Part shown: positions 27,301 through 33,633 of the stretch, one piece after another
Numbering within the stretch: the stretch's first letter is position 1
Layout: each line of letters opens with the position of its first letter
NCBI GenBank assembly: GCA_024349245.1
Contig: JALDNG010000020.1
Span: 8,321,001 to 8,385,000 of the forward strand
From: Neodontobutis hainanensis
Taxonomy: Eukaryota; Chordata; Actinopteri; Gobiiformes; Odontobutidae
Direction: 5' to 3'
DNA: 64,000 bases
Program-made: the position numbers and the translations under genes
The notes under the pieces: generated by a model
The model's database searches: none
What the model saw: the letters and a program-made list of their open reading frames with translations, nothing else
Told to the model about the DNA's origin: nothing

Positions 27301-30300
27301 TTAAAGCTGCCATGGCTTGGATGTGACCTTTAAGTATGTGACAATTAGTCTGGTTTGGGAGAATGCATGCACGAGATGAATCATCTGTTGTTCTCGTTCA
27401 GAGCCGTGTAGACACTATGGTGAACACATTAGTTTTGTGTCTATTATGTTTAATGTCACTCTGCTTTTGGAAAGTCCTGGTTCAAAAAAACCACTGCGTC
27501 CAAGAGCAGTCCAGCCGAAGAACATGAGGACAAAGAGGAAAAGTCAGTCTCAGAGTATCATTTCAGCAGTTCAGAGACCACAAGCTGAGGTCACAGCCTA
27601 ACAGCTATTGTGTGTTGTTGTTTAAAGGTTAGATAACGGAAGTCAAAACAGATTGAGTTGCAACAAGTAATGGATTTTACGAGCGCACACCGTAACTGCA
27701 CTATCAGCTCTCACTTAGGTAACTTAAGCCCTTTACCCTCGCCTCTGATGTGATCTCTATTGTCCCATTGACTGATACTACACATCTTCCAGTAAAAGTC
27801 ATATAACTTGTGAAAGGAAGTAATGCAAGTTGGTATTGTGAGATTTAACAGTTGGTGTTGCCAAGTTATCCCTGGCCCTCACAAACACACAACATTTCCA
27901 TGCCCCCTAGCCTTGAACTGCTTCAATGGAGCAGGTGTCTACCCACATTCTTTCTTTTTATAAGCTCTTGTCAAACATGGGCACAGCAACAAGGCCTTGC
28001 AGCTGCACTAAAATTGACACATTTAAATGCAGCAAGGCAGAAGGGCATACGCATGAACCTAAAACAGTTTTACAAGCTCAGTTTACAATAGAACTATGAC
28101 TATATAATCTTCATAAACTTAACTACAGTATGTGCATTAATTAATACATTTAATTAATATTTCATTGTGTAACTGTATTTATAAGTTTGATATCATTGTA
28201 TTTTGTCTGACTATCCCTCCGATACCAAAAAACAGCATCCCTTGGTTGAAGCGGACAAATAATACAACCGCTCTTTAGCCTTCAATTAACTGTAAAGCTC
28301 TCAATTACACATGCTCCACATCACAGAAACCTCAAAAATGTCAATTCCGTAGAGATTCTAAACCCACTGAGTGAGTGTACAGACAAAGAGAACATCAACA
28401 AATGACAAACAGCTACCAAAGTGAAAATGTACAATTACAGGGCCTTCATACCGACAAAAGGCATTTGGTAAGGCAGGGTGCGTCCACATCAGTGATATAT
28501 TGTAGCCAGCCATATAGCTACTGGCTCGGAGCCAAATGAGCAGGCTTGCTGCATACGAGGGACCTGCTACAGGACAGAACCACTGTCGATGTGACTCTTG
28601 TCATTTCTTCTTCTGAGTTTTAATTTATTTAAATTGGATCATCTCACTCATGCTCTTGCAACACAAATCCATGTAAGGCAGTTCAAGAGAGCCTAGACAG
28701 CTGGCTATCCCCAAACAACAAGCAGACTCCCACTAAAAATGTACTATCAGAGTCCTGGAAGACATGCACTGCAGGACAAAATGTAGGCAATTCAGGAAAC
28801 AATGCAGCTACCTCCTGACATGTCTGCCTATACCACACCTAGAATGCCAAGACAAAAACAATAGGACAAACGCTTACATACACATATCTCTACTTACAGC
28901 TTCAATTGCAGACTTTTTTTCCCTCTCTGTAATCAAGAGTGTTATCCCTACTTGATTAAAAAGCAAACATTTCCTGCAACAGGAAGAAGGGGATAACCCT
29001 TGAGAATATGAATACGAAGGGAGCTGAAGAAAGAGGCAAAGGAAAGATGAGCTGCAAGCTGAGATTTATAGGTGGGCAGCCAAGCTCTGAAAGACAGGAT
29101 TTTAGGAGAATTTCCCCGTTTGCCAAGGGATGAGCTCTGCAGGACTAAGCCTGTGGACATGAAGGGAGGTGTGACAAGACCACTTGGATGCAGACCCACA
29201 ACTGTACATACTTCTGCACTCGCTCATGATCCCTCACTACTTACATTAGTGTGCTGTATACTACTCCAGAGATCCTCTAAAATGACTGGAACAGTTACAA
29301 ATACAATCTAATTTCACATTTTTTGTTTTTATACAAAGCTGAGCTTTTGCGTCACCAAATTTACATCCAATTCAATAGAAATGGACAACGACAATGCTTG
29401 GATAAATGAAAACCACAATGACGCATATAAACTGAGGCAAGGAGTAGTGTGAAAAAACAGAAACCCTTTGTAGAAAGTATTAAGCAACTGTACTGTTCTC
29501 ATAAGGCCTGGGCAGTGAACACATAGCATTATAGCATTATTCATGCTTTTGGCTATGTTGATGCCGCAGACATTTCACACATGCACGCTGCTTTATGGCA
29601 ATGGATGTGGTGTGTGTGCTCCTCCCAAGACAACAAGAAGCCAACCCCCTTTTCCCCCGTCATTTCGCCGTTCTACCTTCTTCTCGCCTGGCCTTCATTA
29701 TCAAGCAGGGTGGAAATCATTATTGCATTATCAAGCAAATTCTAAAACGTAGAAAATAAATAGTTGTACTGGTTAAATCACCTAAAACATAGATGCAATT
29801 TCAAATGCATGATAGTTTGATTATTTTCAGATTTTTGTATAAAATGTATTTTTCCTAAGCTGTCAAATCTAATGCGTGATTATGCACCGATATTGCAGTG
29901 TCAAAGCAAATATGTGACAGTGGCATATGTAATCTGCGTCATTTAACAGTATAAACTGTACATGACAAAAGGGGCATTCTAATGGATGACTCGACAGCAG
30001 CACTCAGAAAAAACATTGTCAGTCAAGAATTGTAATAATTAACCATTTCATTAATTTTGACTACACATGTTTCAGAAAACTGTAAATATGTACTACATCA
30101 AGATAGTAAATATTTTGTTCTAATTGTAATGTGTTTATAGTTTAACATTCAATTAAATTTATAGTTTATATGACGGTTGAATAAATATTCTACAAAAGCA
30201 GAGGCACTGTTAATGTTGATGCTGCAGATGGGCTGACAACACAATACCAGGCCTTCACCTACAGACTTAATGAAGCGGGAATCAGAACAATGTGATGCTG

Positions 30301-31114
30301 CAGATTATGACAACTGTGATGGTCACCAGGCCAACAATTTCACACTAATAAGAAATCCATCTGTTCCTCTGTATGTAACAATCAAGCTGTAGATGTGCAT
30401 GGCAAGAGTGTTTATGTTTCCATTTCATTTACTCTTGTTTAACTGTTGGCCTACCACTCCTAACAATATCATAGGATCTTTATCGTTATAATGACCAATT
30501 TTAAAAAAAAAAAAGTGAACAAGGAAAAACTTTCATTTTATTGATAGTCCTAAACTACATTTGTTTGCTTATACATATAAGCTGCTGTTTTAAGCCTGAA
30601 GTCTCTATTTTAAGATTCTCAAAGTGGTAAAGAAGTTGGGCTACTGATTATTTGAAATATGAAATCTGACCTCCGGAAAAGCAAAACACCATTTTACTAG
30701 GGTCATTACTAACCCCCTAAAACAAATTTCAGCCAGCATGGCTATTTCCTAATTTGCCTGCCATCACCACTCCTTATGTATTATCATCACCACAAACCAT
30801 CTTACCTTTTTGTGTCTATCTTTAAAAGGTAAGGCGGGCCACGGCATCTCTTGTAAAAAGTCTTGCCAGTGTTTTTGGTCTTGATCGGACGAGATAAAGA
30901 CGATTTCCAATTTGTCCTTGTGTTCCGACGTCTTTTTAAACCTGCTGTAAAACTCGCACAGGCTGCCATTGAACTGCTTGCACGGGGCGTTTAGGCTGCA
31001 TCCGAAGAACAAGCCGACGAGTGACAGCTTGGCGCCCAGTGATTGCACGTCCACCTCGGCTTTCTCGCTGTTGACGAGCCGCTCCCCGAGTAGACTCACC
31101 AGAAACTCCGACAT
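219..31114 (-). CDS. nxn: nucleoredoxin, exons 1-7 (3' partial)
   Basis: Thioredoxin-family oxidoreductase. Family knowledge: it binds Dishevelled and restrains Wnt/beta-catenin signalling in the cytosol and nucleus. Coding segments, in transcription order: 30806-31114, 4611-4728, 3398-3531, 1868-1968, 1675-1781, 805-984 and 219-343. They join in frame for 358 codons; the family is usually about 420-435, so the last exon (about 60 codons) is off the left edge. Exon 1 encodes an N-terminal thioredoxin-like half carrying an EMPWPALPF motif near residue 89. The central domain has the HWCPPCR active site, with cysteines at 188 and 191, then EMPWLAVPY near 232 and the GIPTL cis-proline region near 257. 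Exons 6-7 begin the C-terminal domain, with the signature LIQPIAEKLLAKYKAKEEE. The start was chosen because MSEFLVSLLGERLV matches the family N-terminus. Intron 1 is 26 kb. Identification is very secure. Confidence 0.95.
344..804 (-). other. nxn intron 6
   Basis: AT-rich intron between exons 6 and 7. No gene, repeat family or regulatory site is recognised. Confidence 0.85.
805..984 (-). CDS. nxn: nxn coding exon 6
   Basis: 180 bases between CTTCAG|GTATCC and TTTGTGG|GTGAG. It encodes IPTLILLDTEG, a RQGRVEVLND segment, FPWHPRPVLEL and GPCLVLFV. The frame is open throughout and the phases match exons 5 and 7. Confidence 0.94.
985..1674 (-). other. nxn intron 5
   Basis: Intron of 690 bases between exons 5 and 6. 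No further coding or repeat signal is seen. Confidence 0.85.
1675..1781 (-). CDS. nxn: nxn coding exon 5
   Basis: 107 bases between TTTTTTAG|GTCAGAG and ATACAAG|GTATTT. It encodes SEESFRQYFSEMPWLAVPYS and DEARRSRLNRLYGIQG, nearly identical to mammalian nucleoredoxin from memory. The intron separating it from exon 4 is only 86 bases. Confidence 0.95.
1868..1968 (-). CDS. nxn: nxn coding exon 4 (CPPC active site)
   Basis: 101 bases between TTGTTAG|TGTCC and GATAG|GTGAGTG. The first four codons are C-P-P-C, the redox-active motif (residues 188-191). The exon continues RSLTRVLVESYR to FEIVFVSAD. It ends two bases into an arginine codon. Confidence 0.95.
1969..3397 (-). other. nxn intron 3
   Basis: Intron of 1.4 kb interrupting the sequence between the tryptophan and first cysteine of the active site. 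Apart from the SINE at 2909-3108 it is anonymous AT-rich DNA. Confidence 0.85.
2909..3108 (+). repeat. tRNA-derived SINE, near full length
   Basis: The 5' part carries a perfect RNA polymerase III A box (TAGCTCAGTGGG, 2918-2929) in a tRNA-like context. The expected B box is degraded. A conserved body follows (CTTGGGCAAGACACTTAACCC). The 3' tail, GTCGCTTTGGATAAA with AAATGAATAAATG repeats, is a widespread teleost SINE tail. It lies antisense in nxn intron 3. The family name was not determined. Confidence 0.85.
3398..3531 (-). CDS. nxn: nxn coding exon 3
   Basis: 134 bases between TTCTAG|GCTTAG and TTGG|GTGAGTG. It encodes LEFPWGPKPF near its start and VGVYFSAHW at its end, so it stops at the tryptophan just before the catalytic cysteine. 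It is not visible as a minus-strand open reading frame starting with ATG and was found by motif. Confidence 0.93.
3532..4610 (-). other. nxn intron 2
   Basis: Intron of 1.1 kb, AT-rich, with purine-rich A runs around 4210-4260. No gene or clear transposable element is recognised. Confidence 0.8.
4611..4728 (-). CDS. nxn: nxn coding exon 2
   Basis: 118 bases between the acceptor CTCCTCAG|ATG and the donor CCAAAG|GTAGG. It encodes MKLWNQYKVTSIPSL through RDDPK. The SIPSLVF stretch is the cis-proline region of the first thioredoxin-like half. It ends with one base of a split glycine codon. Confidence 0.95.
5096..5122. repeat. (ATATCT)n microsatellite
   Basis: About four tandem copies of a six-base unit in nxn intron 1. 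Confidence 0.85.
5184..5191. promoter_or_regulatory. cAMP-response-element palindrome
   Basis: TGACGTCA is an exact full CRE consensus, here in nxn intron 1. Full palindromes are infrequent because they contain CpG. Function is unproven and the site is far from any promoter seen here. Confidence 0.25.
13203..13270 (+). repeat. SINE/LINE 3' tail fragment
   Basis: The AAACGCTTTGAGT, GGAAAAGCGCAATATAAA and CCATTTGCCATTTAC segments match the 3' tail shared by many teleost SINEs and their partner LINEs. No tRNA-like head is seen upstream, so this is a truncated copy. Confidence 0.7.
15235..15269. repeat. (AAAT)n microsatellite
   Basis: Imperfect AAAT tandem repeat in nxn intron 1, interrupted once by a C. 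Confidence 0.85.
16568..16600. repeat. (AAAT)n microsatellite
   Basis: Tandem AAAT units about 80 bases upstream of a SINE copy in nxn intron 1. Confidence 0.85.
16681..16844 (+). repeat. tRNA-derived SINE, 5'-truncated
   Basis: Same family as the copy at 2909-3108. It shares the GTAGAGCGG segment, CATTGTGTC, GGCACTTAACCCACCTTGCC and an AAATGACTAAATG tail. The A box is lost. A near-consensus B box remains (GGTTTGATTCC, 16719-16729). Its tail abuts the Tc1-like element directly. Confidence 0.82.
16845..17869 (+). mobile_element. degraded Tc1/mariner-type DNA transposon
   Basis: About 1 kb element bounded by TA dinucleotides (16843-16844 and 17870-17871). Imperfect terminal inverted repeats of about 50 bases share GTTAGTGGTT, GGTGAAGC and TTGTAAAACAAC; the right repeat is interrupted by an A-rich expansion around 17823-17852. 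Inside is a decayed Tc1-type transposase. A readable block (about 17145-17490) has a helix-turn-helix-like region with the family's RSGRPTKIS motif; the catalytic DDE part is broken by stops and frameshifts. It cannot be autonomous. Confidence 0.85.
17041..17496 (+). pseudogene. Tc1-type transposase remnant
   Basis: A 151-codon open frame that retains the DNA-binding domain of a Tc1 transposase, including the GRP motif linking its two helix-turn-helix units, and then diverges. Intact Tc1 transposases are about 340 residues. No intact catalytic triad can be read. It is part of the transposon at 16845-17869, not a host gene. Confidence 0.75.
17870..30805 (-). other. nxn intron 1, exon-1-proximal part
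   Basis: About 13 kb of non-coding DNA with no recognised gene and few repeats. Visible items are a run of trinucleotide blocks at 25690-25739, A-rich runs (for example 26420-26434) and AT-rich stretches. Open frames up to about 109 codons have no family resemblance. Confidence 0.75.
25690..25739. repeat. compound trinucleotide repeat
   Basis: Successive short blocks of CTA/CTT, GCT, CCA and CTACGA units in nxn intron 1. It stands out from its AT-rich surroundings. Confidence 0.7.
30806..31114 (-). CDS. nxn: nxn coding exon 1
   Basis: Runs from the ATG at 31112-31114 to the donor AAAAAG|GTAAG. It encodes residues 1-103 and ends on a whole codon (phase 0). The GLFFGCSLNAPC stretch sits where an active site would be, but its cysteines at 39 and 45 do not form a CxxC motif. 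The SSDQDQ and EMPW motifs are typical of nucleoredoxin. Confidence 0.95.
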
Positions 31115-31400
31115 GGCAGCCTACAGTCCGCGGACACACAATGTTACCTCGGCCAAGGTTGTTCTACATATAACCACTGTGTTGTGCGACAGCCGCTCTT
31201 CCTCCACCTCCGCTGAGAGGTTTTAAGTAAGCCCTCGGTCCCTGGACGTCCCTGTCCGTGCGTGGCGTAAAGCCGTGTGTGACCGCTGCCCTTCCTCCGC
31301 GATGTGTGCGCTGTGCAGGAATGCACTCTGCTTAAATGGCCCTGACTGCAACAGCGGCGGCGCCCACTTCTCCTCAGGCTAACACTTTACACATGACATC
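31115..31400 (-). promoter_or_regulatory. nxn 5' UTR and promoter region
   Basis: GC- and CpG-rich relative to the flanks. The richness continues into exon 1 and falls away past about 31380. It lies directly upstream of the nxn start codon. No TATA box is evident, so this looks like a CpG-type promoter. Confidence 0.6.
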
Positions 31401-31645
31401 TGCTGGTTTTACTTTAGAAGCTAAATGCTAATGCTCTAAGCACTGTGTGGATTACTCTTACTGTAGGCTGCTATCATACTGAACACAAGTCTGTAAGGTG
31501 CGAGTAAGTTGGTAGCACGGATAAATTATTGTATTTATTTTGTTTGTTTAATCTCAAAATAATACAATATTTGTTAAATAAGTAGAAATAACCTACACAT
31601 TTTTGGGGAAATCTCTGGCTATACATCCCACTACTTGAGTAGAGA

Positions 31646-31659
31646 TCGCCACCTAGTGT
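31646..31659 (-). promoter_or_regulatory. CTCF-like motif, imperfect
   Basis: On the minus strand it reads ACACTAGGTGGCGA, matching 12 of 14 positions of the CTCF core consensus. It sits between the two redox genes, where an insulator would be plausible. Short fish repeats can also carry this sequence. Confidence 0.3.
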
Positions 31660-31935
31660 ACAAAGCAGACAAGTACAACGGATAAAGAAGCATCAAATTT
31701 GGTAAACAAAAAGATGTAACAAAGCTAGATGTAAAACGTTCCTCTGGTATTCTACTGATAAGTAAGACATCTGGTGCAATGTATTAATGTCATTTTAATG
31801 CATGGTGGGTTTTACATACAGTACTTGATGTACAGAGGTTATAAACACCAAGAAACACACACTCAATATATTCAAATTATTTGAATTACAATGTTATTGT
31901 AGTATACTTGAAGAGTAAAATCACGATGTTAAGTG

Positions 31936-31941
31936 TTTATT
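31936..31941 (-). other. txndc17 polyadenylation signal
   Basis: AATAAA on the minus strand, 75 bases beyond the txndc17 stop codon. It is the first canonical signal downstream of the gene. Confidence 0.65.
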
Positions 31942-32015
31942 TAAATGCCACATTTTGTGTCTAGCATTGACACATCTTAAAGGCTTTTGGACTGATGTAA
32001 ACAGGCTAGAATCAC

Positions 32016-32084
32016 TCAATCTTCAGTGAACATCATCCGCACTAGATCTGGTTTGAATAATTCCTCCTCCACCAGTTTTTGAGG
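32016..32084 (-). CDS. txndc17: txndc17 coding exon 4
   Basis: 69 bases from TTTCAG|CCTCAAAAA to TGA. It encodes PQKLVEEELF through MMFTED, matching the family's C-terminus. Confidence 0.93.
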   Translation of the reverse strand, partial: PQKLVEEELFKPDLVRMMFTED

Positions 32085-32876
32085 CTGAAATGAACACACA
32101 CATTGGTGACTTTTAGGCGAAACTTCTGTCAGAATATTACCAGTGCATTATATGTCACAAATATGAATTAAGGGGCGGCTTGTCTTACTGTGCCATATCG
32201 CAGAAGAGTAGGCACTCCAGACAACTTTAATGTCTTCTTGAATTCATTGTTTGGATCTTTCCAGCTGAAATATATATATATATATATACAAATTACCATG
32301 CAACAGATACAATGACCATTAAACCAAAAAATATTAAATAGATAAATAAAAAGGAAACAACATGTAATATGAAAGTCTATTTATTTTGTTATTAAATTTA
32401 TAACGGCAGAATATGTTTACTATTAGCAAATAATAATAACCATAGTGAACTAGCCTATAACATGGCACATTATTCAGAACTAATTCAGATGCTGATTATG
32501 CAATAAGAAGATGAAAACACATTCATAGAAAAATTTAATAAAATGTCAAATAGAAAAGATACTGACTAGGCTCTTTCTCCAACTAGACAGTAGATAAAAA
32601 CAGAGTCTTCAGGGAGATGAATCATTTCCCCTCTGATGATGGGCTCAGCTGAAAGCATTAAAAGTGAATTTATAGAACAGTGTAATTTAAGAACATAACA
32701 CATTCAATTCCACAGGCTTCTATGAAGTCACCTTTTACACAGTCTGGACACCAGCTTTTCCCAGTGGCATCTTTATCACCTGAGAAATAAGCAAAAATGT
32801 CCTTTCCTTTTCTCTCAGCCACAGCTTGACAAAATTCTTCATAGCCACGCACAATAACCTCTTCGTACCGAGACAT
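32016..32876 (-). CDS. txndc17: thioredoxin domain-containing protein 17 (TRP14), complete
   Basis: Small cytosolic thioredoxin-like protein. Family knowledge: reduced by thioredoxin reductase, it acts on cystine, nitrosothiols and dynein light chain LC8. Exons are 32732-32876, 32567-32648, 32189-32264 and 32016-32084; joined they give 123 codons plus TGA, exactly the human length. The active site SWCPDC places cysteines at 43 and 46, and the cis-proline loop GVPTLL has proline 94. YWKDPNN near 76 and the C-terminal FTED are family signatures. The ATG at 32874-32876 matches the conserved N-terminus MSRYEEV. It is head to head with kiaa0753, as in human. Oddities: exon 2 uses the unusual donor TA|GTCAGT, and the exon 3 acceptor has a TA repeat in place of a pyrimidine tract. 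Human cysteine 64 is serine here (comparison from memory). Confidence 0.95.
32189..32264 (-). CDS. txndc17: txndc17 coding exon 3
   Basis: 76 bases between TATTTCAG|CTGGAAA and GGCACA|GTAAGA. It encodes WKDPNNEFKKTLKLSGVPTL through RYGT. The phases fit exons 2 and 4. Confidence 0.93.
32270..32289. repeat. (TA)n microsatellite at txndc17 exon 3 acceptor
   Basis: About ten TA units. On the coding (minus) strand they end four bases before the AG of the exon 3 acceptor, occupying the pyrimidine-tract position. Confidence 0.9.
32567..32648 (-). CDS. txndc17: txndc17 coding exon 2
   Basis: 82 bases between CTTTCAG|CTGAG and GCCTA|GTCAGT. It encodes AEPIIRG to VFIYCLVGERA. The donor was chosen because TA plus the C that starts exon 3 restores the conserved tyrosine of YWKDPNN. 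Any read-through meets TAG at the junction. Confidence 0.9.
32732..32876 (-). CDS. txndc17: txndc17 coding exon 1
   Basis: 145 bases from the ATG to the donor GTAAAAG|GTGAC. It contains the whole CPDC active site and ends one base into codon 49. Confidence 0.95.
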
Positions 32877-33244
32877 TATTTAGCAAGATTGTAAGTTTCT
32901 TTGCCTACACTTCAAGCTGCGAACCCAACGTTTTGCTTCTTTGAACCAGGTTAAAATACTCGAGACCGAGAACCCATGAGCAAAGACTGACAGTATTGTT
33001 TCCGCTTTGGTCAAAAGTTCTTAAAGGAACCGTGTTCTCGGATATTATATACGCATTCTAGCTAGCGTCTCTATTCACATTCAATTTTTTATTTATATTA
33101 ATATGTTTATTAATGTGGTTACAACATACGAAGATTGTGTTAAAAAAACAGACTTTAACATATCCCGGGCACCTTTATTAATTTTGACCCTGTTGAGGAT
33201 CCTTAGTAAAAGACAACTTCCTTTAGTGACGCTCTGCTGTTGTC
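32877..33244. promoter_or_regulatory. divergent txndc17 / kiaa0753 promoter
   Basis: Only 368 bases separate the txndc17 start codon from the first ATG on the kiaa0753 side, with the two genes transcribed away from each other. A GTCATGGCGGC sequence at its right edge (33242-33252) resembles a YY1 site, a common TATA-less initiator. No TATA box is obvious at a suitable position. The same head-to-head pair exists in human, which supports a shared promoter. Confidence 0.65.
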
Positions 33245-33280
33245 ATGGCGGCGTTTCAAACTGTGGAAATTAGGCAGTAA
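33245..33280 (+). other. upstream ORF in kiaa0753 leader
   Basis: ATG GCG GCG ... TAA encodes an 11-residue peptide. It lies 230 bases before the main start, if the leader is not spliced. The purine at +4 favours recognition, but position -3 is a T. The ATG is part of the YY1-like motif, so it may instead overlap the transcription start and never be translated. Confidence 0.45.
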
Positions 33281-33510
33281 CGTAGAAAGTTAATCATGTT
33301 TTTGAATGTTTTTATCTCTGAACACCGAATGTTTCTTCAGTGACGATGTAACGTAAAGCAATTTCAAAATAAACGTTTACGCGGTTTTCTGCTGAATAAT
33401 ACATGGCTGTAGTAATCAGGCATGAGGTTATGAAGCAAGAGTTAGTGGCTAATGTTACCTTTCTTGGAGATGATCTTTAATTAGTTTGATAACTAGTCTT
33501 TTTTGTGATC

Positions 33511-33633
33511 ATGACTGTGGAGTACTTGCAAAGTAGTCCGGCAACAGGTCAAGAAAAGGAATGGGTTGTTGTGAACCCAAACCGTAATGTTGTTGCCAGC
33601 AGGGAGGTATTAGCATCAAAGCCAGAAACAAAG
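33511..33633 (+). CDS. kiaa0753: kiaa0753 coding exon 1
   Basis: 41 codons from the ATG to GAAACAAAG|GTAAGC, ending in phase 0. It begins MTVEYLQSS. NPNRNVV aligns with the human NRNV segment. Confidence 0.85.

Larger units (their letters stand above)
31401..32015. other. nxn-txndc17 intergenic region
   Basis: AT-rich DNA between the nxn promoter and the txndc17 stop codon. It includes the txndc17 3' UTR with its likely polyadenylation signal, and an imperfect CTCF-type sequence at 31646-31659. Confidence 0.75.

Noticed and set aside
30936..31326. Overlapping open frames opposite and upstream of nxn exon 1
   Set aside because: They are shadows of the GC-rich exon and promoter; only the nucleoredoxin frame has family similarity.
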